Shown in pieces: positions 6,966-15,119 of a DNA stretch of 20,516 nt. Below the pieces are notes generated by a model. The model searched no databases, was not told the DNA's origin, and saw only the letters and a program-made list of their open reading frames with translations. Origin of the DNA: Ruminococcaceae bacterium UBA6364 (lineage in GTDB: Bacteria > Bacillota > Clostridia > Oscillospirales > Acutalibacteraceae); the NCBI GenBank assembly GCA_002440045.1, contig DJRI01000028.1, positions 5,002 to 25,517 of the forward strand, in the 5' to 3' direction. The position numbers and the translations under genes were made by a program. Within the stretch, counting starts at the first letter, position 1. Each line of letters starts with the position of its first letter.

Positions 6966-7730
6966 TTGGATTTCAAAGAAAGTCCGTTTATGTACGGCAT
7001 CGCCTTTGTCGTTATCGGATTTGTAATCGTGCAGTCCGTGTTTTTCGTTGTAAAAGCATGGAAACGCGCAAAGGAGCTTGGCATAAAACAGGAAACGCTT
7101 AAACAGACGGTAACGTCAAGCGCGCTTTTCACGCTCGCACCCGCGCTTGCCATTCTTGCAACGGTAATCGTTCTTGCTTCGTCCCTCGGCATAGTTTTGC
7201 CGTGGATTCGTCTTTCGGTCGTCGGCAACCTTGCATATGAAACGGTTGCGGCGCAGACCGTGCTAACAGAACTCCACGGCAGTCTTGACACACCCGTAAC
7301 AAGCGAAGTCGATTTTGCAGCCATTGCGTGGGTTATGACTCTCGGCATTATCTTCGGCATCTGCCTTGTGCCCTTCCTTTGCAAAAAGATTCTTGACAAG
7401 GTGGGCAAGGTTGTAAACAAAAGCGAAAAGAACTCAAAGCTTGCCGACGTTGTTTCGGCGGCGGCGTTTATCGGTATAATCGCGGCGTTTGTCGCACGCG
7501 AAATTAACGGCAAGTCAGACACGGGCGACGACGCGGGCTTTCTTTCGATTGCCACGCTTATCGCGTCGATTCTTTTATTTCTGCTTCTTGATTTTGTTTC
7601 GCGCAAATTCAAATGGGAAAAGTTTGAGCCGTTTGTTATGCCCGTTTCAATGTTCGGCGCTATGGGCGTTGCAATGCTTCTTTCACAGTTTGCACCCGCT
7701 TCGCTCGTAAACTGGACATGGTGGAATTAA
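6966..7730 (+). CDS. Integral membrane protein, DUF5058-like
   Basis: 254 residues with about six or seven membrane segments, near residues 9-31, 54-76, 80-97, 118-140, 160-178, 193-212 and 224-243. A basic cytosolic loop (VKAWKRAKELGIKQETLKQT) follows the first. I assign it to DUF5058 by memory of this family's N-terminal pattern; no biochemical role is established to my knowledge. I chose TTG 6966 because AGGAG sits 8 nt upstream. The GTG at 6957 overlaps that SD. The stop is directly followed by the SD of the next membrane gene, so the two are co-translated and probably form a complex, possibly a transporter (inference). Confidence 0.75.
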   Translation: MDFKESPFMYGIAFVVIGFVIVQSVFFVVKAWKRAKELGIKQETLKQTVTSSALFTLAPALAILATVIVLASSLGIVLPWIRLSVVGNLAYETVAAQTVLTELHGSLDTPVTSEVDFAAIAWVMTLGIIFGICLVPFLCKKILDKVGKVVNKSEKNSKLADVVSAAAFIGIIAAFVAREINGKSDTGDDAGFLSIATLIASILLFLLLDFVSRKFKWEKFEPFVMPVSMFGAMGVAMLLSQFAPASLVNWTWWN

Positions 7731-7743
7731 GGAGGTGCCTTTA

Positions 7744-8403
7744 ATGAAAAAAACTTATATGGATAAAGTGCACATCTGGGGCAGAATTTGGGTGTTCGCC
7801 GCAATAGTTGTGCTTATGTGCGTTCCGCTTGCAATTTCCATTCACTATGACGCTTGGCCCGAAGCAAAAACGGTTTTAAAGGCTCTTTTGTCTGTTGCGC
7901 TTATTTATTGGACCTCGGCTATTATCGAAGTTATTACATACACCCCCATGCTCGGCGCGGGCGGCACATATTTAAGCTTTATTACAGGCAACATAACAAA
8001 CCTCAAGCTCCCCTGCAGCCTTAACGCCATGGAGAATGCAAAGGTTCGCGCAAACTCAGAAGAGGGCGAAGTCATTTCGACCATAGCAATCGGCGTTTCT
8101 TCAATCGTTACCACGGTTGTAATAGCAATCGGCGTTCTTTGCTTTACGCCCATTCTTCCCAAAATAACAGCCGAAGGCTCTGTTTTCAAGGCGGCTTTTG
8201 ACCAGGTGCTTCCCGCACTGTTCGGCGCGCTTGCCGCTTCGTATTTCAGAAAGCACTGGAAGATTTCCATTTTCCCGATTCTTGTGGGCTGCCTTGTTCT
8301 TGTTTTTGCACCGGAACTCGGCGTTGGCACGCTTATTTTCATTACCATCATCGCAAGCGTCGGCGGCGCTTTTGCAATGGTAAAGCTTAACATAATTAAA
8401 TAA
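7744..8403 (+). CDS. Integral membrane partner of the DUF5058-like protein
   Basis: 219 residues, mostly hydrophobic, with about six or seven membrane segments. Between the second and third lies a conserved-looking, helix-breaking stretch: TPMLGAGGTYLSFITGN followed by KLPCSLNAMENA. Such glycine-, threonine- and proline-rich re-entrant-like segments occur in substrate pathways of transporters. That is an analogy only. GGAGG at 7731-7735 lies 8 nt before ATG 7744, so I reject the GTG at 7735 inside the SD. It is the last gene before a strong terminator. No ATPase or binding protein is nearby, which argues against an ABC system. Confidence 0.75.
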   Translation: MKKTYMDKVHIWGRIWVFAAIVVLMCVPLAISIHYDAWPEAKTVLKALLSVALIYWTSAIIEVITYTPMLGAGGTYLSFITGNITNLKLPCSLNAMENAKVRANSEEGEVISTIAIGVSSIVTTVVIAIGVLCFTPILPKITAEGSVFKAAFDQVLPALFGALAASYFRKHWKISIFPILVGCLVLVFAPELGVGTLIFITIIASVGGAFAMVKLNIIK

Positions 8404-8420
8404 TCGACCGATTTAACGTT

Positions 8421-8454
8421 CCCCTCGCACCGAAAAAGTGCGGGGGATTTTTTT
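8421..8454 (+). terminator. Terminator of the membrane-protein operon
   Basis: CCCTCGCAC pairs with GTGCGGGGG (9 bp, one T-G wobble) around a short A-rich loop and is followed by a run of seven T. It lies 17 bp after the stop codon. Confidence 0.85.
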
Positions 8455-8547
8455 CGTCATCGCGCAAAGTGCTTCGGCATAGCAGAACTCGTTCAAGCCG
8501 CAAAAGCAATATTTACAATTTATTCACAAAAAAATTCAAAATAGGGG

Positions 8548-8576
8548 TTGACAAAGTTGTTACTTAGATGTATATT
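8548..8576 (+). promoter_or_regulatory. Promoter of the hrcA-dnaJ heat-shock operon
   Basis: TTGACA (8548-8553) and TATATT (8571-8576) are spaced by 17 bp, a strong sigma-A promoter. Transcription should start around 8583, just before the CIRCE operator. Confidence 0.85.
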
Positions 8577-8586
8577 ATCAGCAGAA

Positions 8587-8613
8587 TTAGCACTCGGGTG
8601 TTGAGAGTGCTAA
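8587..8613. promoter_or_regulatory. CIRCE operator (HrcA-binding site)
   Basis: TTAGCACTC (8587-8595) and GAGTGCTAA (8605-8613) form a perfect 9-bp inverted repeat around a 9-bp spacer, identical to the canonical CIRCE. It covers the start of the transcript, so HrcA bound here would block the promoter and the repressor would control its own operon. Confidence 0.97.
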
Positions 8614-8643
8614 CACTGATAAATCGAAAAGAGGAGCGAAGAA

Positions 8644-9672
8644 ATGCCGCTTTCGGAACGCAAAAACAAAATCCTTAAGCTTATTGTTGAAAGCTACATC
8701 GAAACAGGCGAACCGATAGGTTCAAAAGCCCTGTGCGAATGTATGAACAACTCCGTCTCCCCCGCTACGATAAGAAACGATATGGCAGACCTTGCCGCGC
8801 TCGGGTTTCTTGAGCAGCCGCACACCTCGGCAGGCAGGATACCGTCTCAGGCGGCTTACCGCTACTATGTAGACAATCTTATGACCGCATACGAGCCGGG
8901 CGCCGAAGAGCAGGACCGTTTAAGAATTTGGCTTTCCTCGTTTTCGGGCGAGCCGAACCAGCTTATAGAAAAAGCCGGCAGCATTCTTTCGGAGCTTACA
9001 AACTGCGTTGCGGTGGCATCGGCACCGTCGGACAGCGAAGCGCTTATAAAGCGAATCGAGCTTGTTCCGTTAAGCCCGCATACGGCGCTTGTTGTTTTGC
9101 TTGCAACGTCGGGCATTTTAAAAAGCGCGGTCGTCAGGGCGGACGCCGAAATAAACGTCGATGTGGCAACGGTGTTTTACAACGTCGTTCAGGCGCACTT
9201 TGCGGGCAAATGCGTAAGCGATATTAATATGTCGTTTATACAAACCCTCGTTGCTTCGCTCGGCGACAAGGCGTTTATAATGTCTCCGCTTTTCTGCACG
9301 GTTTCGGACCTTTGCTCGCAGGTGGGCAACAAACAGCTTCACTTAAAAGGTCAGTCAAACATCTTAAATCACCCCGAGTTCTCGGATAACGCGTTCCGCC
9401 TTATGGACTTTCTCCACAGAGAAGCCCCTCTTGAAACGCTTCTTGACTCTTATAAAAAGCCCCTTAACGTTTCAATCGGAACCGAAAATCCTTATAAAGA
9501 GCTTCGCAACACAACGGCGATATTCTCAAAATATTCCGTGGGCGACCGCGACAGCGGCGCAATAGGAATCATAGGCCCTACAAGGATTGACTATGCAAGG
9601 CTTATCCCCTATATAAAGCACCTTGCGGGCGTTATAGGCTCGCTTTTGTCGCAAACTCTTAACGAAGAATAG
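8644..9672 (+). CDS. hrcA: Heat-inducible transcription repressor HrcA
   Basis: A 342-residue repressor of class I heat-shock genes, full length for the family. The N-terminus is a winged-helix DNA-binding domain (MPLSERKNKILKLIVESYIE, then TGEPIGSKAL and SPATIRNDMADLAALGFLEQ, ending HTSAGRIPS). This is followed by the GAF-like and dimerisation region. The C-terminus has the usual form, with GAIGIIGPTRIDYARLIP followed by HLAGVIGSLLSQ. GAGGAG lies about 7 nt before the ATG. It is the first gene after CIRCE, and grpE starts 14 bp downstream. HrcA activity is normally set by the GroE chaperonin; groESL is not in this window. Confidence 0.97.
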   Translation: MPLSERKNKILKLIVESYIETGEPIGSKALCECMNNSVSPATIRNDMADLAALGFLEQPHTSAGRIPSQAAYRYYVDNLMTAYEPGAEEQDRLRIWLSSFSGEPNQLIEKAGSILSELTNCVAVASAPSDSEALIKRIELVPLSPHTALVVLLATSGILKSAVVRADAEINVDVATVFYNVVQAHFAGKCVSDINMSFIQTLVASLGDKAFIMSPLFCTVSDLCSQVGNKQLHLKGQSNILNHPEFSDNAFRLMDFLHREAPLETLLDSYKKPLNVSIGTENPYKELRNTTAIFSKYSVGDRDSGAIGIIGPTRIDYARLIPYIKHLAGVIGSLLSQTLNEE

Positions 9673-9686
9673 GAGCAAAAGAAAAA

Positions 9687-10262
9687 ATGGATAACGAAAA
9701 CATCAAAAGCACCGCCGAAGAAACGGCAGAAGAAACCGATATAAAGGGCGGCGAATGTGACGGTATGAAAAATCAAAAGAAAGAAAAAAAGTCCGATAAA
9801 AAAGAAACCGAGGCTCTTAAAGCCGAGGTTGAAGCTTTGAAAAAAGAGCTTGCGGACGCAAAAGACTCTCATTTAAGGAGTCTTGCCGAATACGACAATT
9901 TCAGAAAGCGCTCTCAGCGTGAAAAAGACGCCGTTTACGGCGACGCAAAAGCAAACACGCTTGCACTGCTTCTTCCTGTTATTGATAATTTTGACAGAGC
10001 TGCGGAAAATAAAACAGATGACCCCGAGGTCTACAGAAAAGGCATCGAAATGATTATCTCGCAATTTTCCGACATACTCAAACGCCTTGAGGTTGAACGC
10101 TTCGGCGAAGTCGGCGACGAGTTTGACCCCAATATGCACAACGCGGTGATGCACGTTGAAAACGACGAGTTTCCCGCAAACACGATAGCCGCCGTGTTTG
10201 AAAAAGGTTACAAAATGGGCGACAGAATCCTTCGTTTTGCAACCGTTCAAGTGGCTAATTAA
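9687..10262 (+). CDS. grpE: Nucleotide exchange factor GrpE
   Basis: 191 residues. GrpE releases ADP from DnaK and so resets the chaperone cycle in the cytosol. The first 45 residues are acidic then lysine-rich and probably disordered. Next comes the long paired helix (ETEALKAEVEALKKELADAK), the core AEYDNFRKRSQREKD, the four-helix region with LLPVIDNFDRA, and the C-terminal beta domain (FDPNMHNAVMHVE, GYKMGDRILRFATVQVAN), which contacts DnaK. The length is normal. AGGAG is 11 nt before the start. It lies between hrcA and dnaK, with 39 bp to dnaK. Confidence 0.97.
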   Translation: MDNENIKSTAEETAEETDIKGGECDGMKNQKKEKKSDKKETEALKAEVEALKKELADAKDSHLRSLAEYDNFRKRSQREKDAVYGDAKANTLALLLPVIDNFDRAAENKTDDPEVYRKGIEMIISQFSDILKRLEVERFGEVGDEFDPNMHNAVMHVENDEFPANTIAAVFEKGYKMGDRILRFATVQVAN

Positions 10263-12140
<1,878 letters not shown>

Positions 12141-12160
12141 TTAATTAGCGGGTATAGTTT

Positions 12161-13330
12161 ATGGCTGATAAAAGAGATTATTATGAGGTTTTGGGGCTTT
12201 CTAAAAGCGCAACGGCAGACGAAATAAAAAAAGCCTACCGTTCGCTTGCGAAAAAGTATCACCCCGACCTTAACCCCGGCGACAAGGACGCCGAAGCAAA
12301 GTTTAAAGAAGTTAACGAAGCTTACGAGGTCCTTTCAAACGCCGAGAAAAAAGAAAAATATGACCGTTTCGGCTTTGCCGGCGTTGACCCGAGCTACGGC
12401 GCGGGTCAGGGCGGCGGCGCCGGCGGATTCGGCGGCTTCGGCTTCGGCGACGGTGCCGATTTCGACCTCGGCGATATATTCGGCTCGTTTTTCGGCGGCG
12501 GTTTTTCAAGCGGCTTTTCGGGCGGACGGAGCAATCCGAACGCCCCGAGACGCGGCAACGACATTCAGACGGGCATTTCGCTTACGTTTGAAGAGGCTGC
12601 AAAGGGCTGCACCAAAACAGTTGAATTTATGCGCATAGAGGTATGCGACGAGTGCCAAGGCTCGGGCGCGGCAAAGGGAACTTCGCCGCAGACCTGCCCC
12701 GAATGCAACGGCAGAGGTCAGATAAACGTTCAGCAAAAGACCCCGTTCGGCACAATTTCGACATCAAAGCCGTGCCAGAAATGCGGCGGCAAAGGTACTT
12801 ATACACCAAATCCGTGTCCGAAATGCCGCGGCGCAGGCAGAATAAGACGCCCCGTCAAAATGCAGGTTAACGTTCCCGCAGGTATTGACGACGGTCAGGC
12901 TTTCACCGTTCGCGGCGAGGGCAACAAAGGTCTTAACGGCGGCCCGGCGGGCGACCTCAGAGTCGGCGTAAGCGTAAAACCGCATCCTTTCTTTGAACGC
13001 GACGGCTTTAACGTCTGGTGCGACGTTAAAATATCGTTTGCACAGGCGGCTCTCGGCGATGAAATCACCGTACCCACGCTTGACGGTCAGGTTAAATATT
13101 CCGTTCCCGCAGGCACACAGCCCGGAAACGTATTTAAACTCAAAGGCAGAGGTATTCAGATGGTCGGCTCATCAAAGCGCGGCGACCAGCTTGTAAGAAT
13201 GAATATCGACGTCCCCAAAAACCTCAACGAAAAGCAGAGAGAGCTTCTGAAAGAGTTTAACGACTCGCTCGGCGGCAAAAAAATAGACGACGAGAAAAAA
13301 GGCTTTTTCGGCGGTAAGAAAAAGAAATAA
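12161..13330 (+). CDS. dnaJ: Hsp40 co-chaperone DnaJ
   Basis: A 389-residue type I J-protein. The J-domain (1-70) has HPD at 34-36, needed to stimulate DnaK ATPase. Residues about 72-130 are the Gly/Phe-rich region. Four zinc-binding repeats follow: CDECQGSG (162-169), CPECNGRG (179-186), CQKCGGKG (205-212) and CPKCRGAG (219-226), all intact. The C-terminal substrate-binding domains hold VPAGIDDGQ and the VPTLDG(Q)[12 protein letters not shown] segment. The tail is lysine-rich. The SD is weak (GCGGG, about 8 nt upstream). It starts 20 bp after dnaK and may rely partly on read-through from it. It is the last gene of the operon. Confidence 0.97.
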   Translation: MADKRDYYEVLGLSKSATADEIKKAYRSLAKKYHPDLNPGDKDAEAKFKEVNEAYEVLSNAEKKEKYDRFGFAGVDPSYGAGQGGGAGGFGGFGFGDGADFDLGDIFGSFFGGGFSSGFSGGRSNPNAPRRGNDIQTGISLTFEEAAKGCTKTVEFMRIEVCDECQGSGAAKGTSPQTCPECNGRGQINVQQKTPFGTISTSKPCQKCGGKGTYTPNPCPKCRGAGRIRRPVKMQVNVPAGIDDGQAFTVRGEGNKGLNGGPAGDLRVGVSVKPHPFFERDGFNVWCDVKISFAQAALGDEITVPTLDGQVKYSVPAGTQPGNVFKLKGRGIQMVGSSKRGDQLVRMNIDVPKNLNEKQRELLKEFNDSLGGKKIDDEKKGFFGGKKKK

Positions 13331-13338
13331 AACAAACA

Positions 13339-13386
13339 AAAACCCTAAGGCTCACAGAAGCTTTAGGGTTTTCCTGTTTTTTGCGG
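13339..13386. terminator. Bidirectional terminator between dnaJ and the TraX-like gene
   Basis: AACCCTAAGGCT (13341-13352) pairs with AGCTTTAGGGTT (13359-13370), a 12-bp stem with one wobble around a CACAGA loop. Downstream on the plus strand is TTCCTGTTTTTT; on the minus strand the stem runs into GTTTTTGTTTGTTTT. It sits between convergent genes and probably stops both transcripts. Confidence 0.8.
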
Positions 13387-13412
13387 TCCGGACTTTTTTA
13401 CGGCACCGTTTT

Positions 13413-14168
13413 TTAATTATACAAACACAGCATAAGCAGCGCAAGAATGAGCATATGCACAGGGTAAAATCCGTAGAAAAGCGCACGCACCCCGCGGTTA
13501 TGAAGTCCTTGCCTTCCGCGGTAAAGCCAAATCGGAATAAGCGAAAGAAGCGCAAGCCCCTGCTCGGGCAGTTCAAACGTGTGCGAAAACAGCGTAACGG
13601 GGAACGTAAGTCCGCCTATTAAACAGCAGTGAATTACAGCCATACTTATGACCTGGCAAAGCTTTTGCCACGGGCGCTCGCCCGTAAAGAAGAAGAACAA
13701 AAGCACCGTCAGCACGCCCTCGCCGCCGTAGTCGACCATAAGAAGCGTTCCGACAAGCCAGCCCGCTAAAGATATGAGCACGCCCGCTATAACCGTCAAA
13801 ACAGGCTTGCCGCGTTTTTCGACGGCTCTTACTCCGAACATACACAAATGCGCAAGAAGGAACGTCCAGATAACGTTTTGATGGAACGGGTCGAACGGCG
13901 TGCCGCCGTACATAAGGTCAAACGGCACCTCCGAAATAATTGCGGCAATAAGAAGCCGCAAGGCGTATTTTTTAAAATTCTTTGTTCTGCGAAAGCCCTC
14001 TGCCGACAAAAAGGCAAAAATCGGAAACGCCATACGCCCTATTGCCGAAAGCCACTCCTGGTCTGCAAGAAGGGTCGCCCACAAATGGTCGCAGAGCATA
14101 AGAGCCATTGCCAAAATATGAAGCGAAAACGAGCTTACAGAAAATCTTTCTTTATTTTTTACTTCCAT
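13413..14168 (-). CDS. TraX-family integral membrane protein
   Basis: 251 residues with about eight membrane segments. The start resembles the TraX family: (F)SLHILAMALMLCDHLWATLL, then IGRMAFPIFAFLSAEGFRRTKN, then RLLIAAIISEVPFDLMY. TraX of the F plasmid acetylates the pilin N-terminus. Chromosomal homologues are common in Firmicutes without any conjugation genes, and none are visible here, so a general membrane acyltransferase-like role is more likely. GGAG lies 8 nt before the ATG. It follows the YhhN-family gene by 90 bp on the same strand. The name reflects family resemblance and not a role in transfer. Confidence 0.85.
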   Translation of the reverse strand: MEVKNKERFSVSSFSLHILAMALMLCDHLWATLLADQEWLSAIGRMAFPIFAFLSAEGFRRTKNFKKYALRLLIAAIISEVPFDLMYGGTPFDPFHQNVIWTFLLAHLCMFGVRAVEKRGKPVLTVIAGVLISLAGWLVGTLLMVDYGGEGVLTVLLFFFFTGERPWQKLCQVISMAVIHCCLIGGLTFPVTLFSHTFELPEQGLALLSLIPIWLYRGRQGLHNRGVRALFYGFYPVHMLILALLMLCLYN

Positions 14169-14210
14169 TTAATCAGCTCCCAAACCGACAAAGGAGAAAA
14201 ACCCCCGAGA

Positions 14211-14270
14211 ATGCGGAAAATAAAGCTTTTAGGGCGACCGGGTTCGACTCTCTTATGCTTATGCGTTAAT
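14211..14270 (+). repeat. 60-bp dispersed repeat, copy A
   Basis: This stretch matches the reverse complement of 20457-20516 at 51 of 60 positions; the first 26 bases are identical. It contains an AAAGCTTT palindrome. It covers the space between the TraX and YhhN-family genes and the last 12 bases of the YhhN-family gene. Its role is unknown. Confidence 0.8.
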
Positions 14271-14993
14271 AAACAGAATTGACGAAGCAAGCATTACCTG
14301 CCCCCAAAAATATGTAACTATGTTGAATATTTTAAGCGGATAGCTTTTGCCCTTGCCGCCGAAAAGAATTACCGCAAGGGACGCGTCCGAAAGCACAAAG
14401 AAAAACGAGCCGACCGTGAGCACCAGCGCGGCATAAATTCCGCCCTCGGCACCCGAAAGATAATATTTTATGCCGAGCGCCGACGCTTTTAAAAACATTA
14501 CGGTAATTATTACGGCATAAAGTATTACGGCGTATTTCACGGGCTTCGGGTTAAACTTCATTTTAATAGCAAATATAGCTATTGCGAAGCTTATTATAAT
14601 AATAACCGCACCGACCGAAAACTCAATAAGATTAAACTGCTTATAATCGGGGAAAAGCTTCGGCAGTGTTTTTACATATGCGGCGATATACACAAGGTGG
14701 CCTATAAGAAAGCTTGTAAAACCTATTGCAAAATAAGTATTTGACGACTTTGCATGAAGAAAATAGTCGCCTACCCAGCCGAACGCAAGACCCACAAGCA
14801 TCATTATCGCATACTGCGAAGTGTTGCCCGCAATGAGCACCGACAAAACGCCGATTAAGACAAACAGCGTGGCGCAAATCATTTTTAAAACAAGGGATTT
14901 AAAACATTTTTGCGGCCAAAGCGCCTTTAAATACCACGGGGTAAACACCGCTTCAAGAACAAGACACAGGCAAAAAAGAATTTTCAAAATCAA
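14259..14993 (-). CDS. YhhN-family membrane protein (lysoplasmalogenase-like)
   Basis: 244 residues with about eight membrane segments. YhhN-family traits are visible: GWVGDYFL in the third segment region, IGFTSFLIGHLVYIAAY with its conserved histidine, and VLSDASLAV near the end. The family includes TMEM86-type lysoplasmalogenases, which cleave the vinyl-ether bond of lysoplasmalogens. Plasmalogens occur in many anaerobic Clostridia, so the activity would fit but is not shown here. The start is TTG 14993 with GGGGG 7 nt upstream. A second TTG lies two codons later. It has its own promoter, and its 3' end overlaps repeat copy A. Confidence 0.8.
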   Translation of the reverse strand: MILKILFCLCLVLEAVFTPWYLKALWPQKCFKSLVLKMICATLFVLIGVLSVLIAGNTSQYAIMMLVGLAFGWVGDYFLHAKSSNTYFAIGFTSFLIGHLVYIAAYVKTLPKLFPDYKQFNLIEFSVGAVIIIISFAIAIFAIKMKFNPKPVKYAVILYAVIITVMFLKASALGIKYYLSGAEGGIYAALVLTVGSFFFVLSDASLAVILFGGKGKSYPLKIFNIVTYFWGQVMLASSILFINA

Positions 14994-15036
14994 AATAACG
15001 CCCCCAAAAAGCTCTTCTGTATATTACGCCGAAAAA

Positions 15037-15049
15037 TCACGCTGCGTGA
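15037..15049. promoter_or_regulatory. Small perfect palindrome in the leader of the YhhN-family gene
   Basis: TCACGC-T-GCGTGA is a perfect 6-bp inverted repeat with a one-base centre. It lies between the promoter and the start codon. It could be an operator; nothing indicates which protein would bind. Confidence 0.3.
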
Positions 15050-15081
15050 AAAACGACAAAATAACGCTTTATTGCCCGTTA

Positions 15082-15110
15082 ATTTTAACATATTTCACAA
15101 GTATTTTCAA
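15082..15110 (-). promoter_or_regulatory. Promoter of the YhhN-family gene
   Basis: On the minus strand, TTGAAA (15105-15110) and TAAAAT (15082-15087) are spaced by 17 bp, and TGT precedes the -10. It starts right after the stop of the glycosidase-like gene, where I see no strong terminator, so read-through from the operon upstream is also possible. Confidence 0.65.
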
Positions 15111-15119
15111 TAGAAAACG

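Noticed and set aside
6896..7612. 238-codon open frame on the minus strand opposite the DUF5058-like gene
   Set aside because: It is antisense to a membrane protein with a good promoter, SD and partner gene. Its product is Ser/Thr/Arg-rich as expected for a shadow frame.
13413..14168. TraX homologue as evidence for a conjugative element
   Set aside because: No relaxase, coupling protein, type IV secretion gene, integrase or att site is nearby; chromosomal TraX-like proteins are common in Firmicutes.
14239..14256. GGTTCGAC in repeat copy A looks like a tRNA T-loop
   Set aside because: The flanking bases do not form a T-stem, there is no acceptor, D or anticodon arm, and copy B loses part of the pattern (GGTTCGCC).
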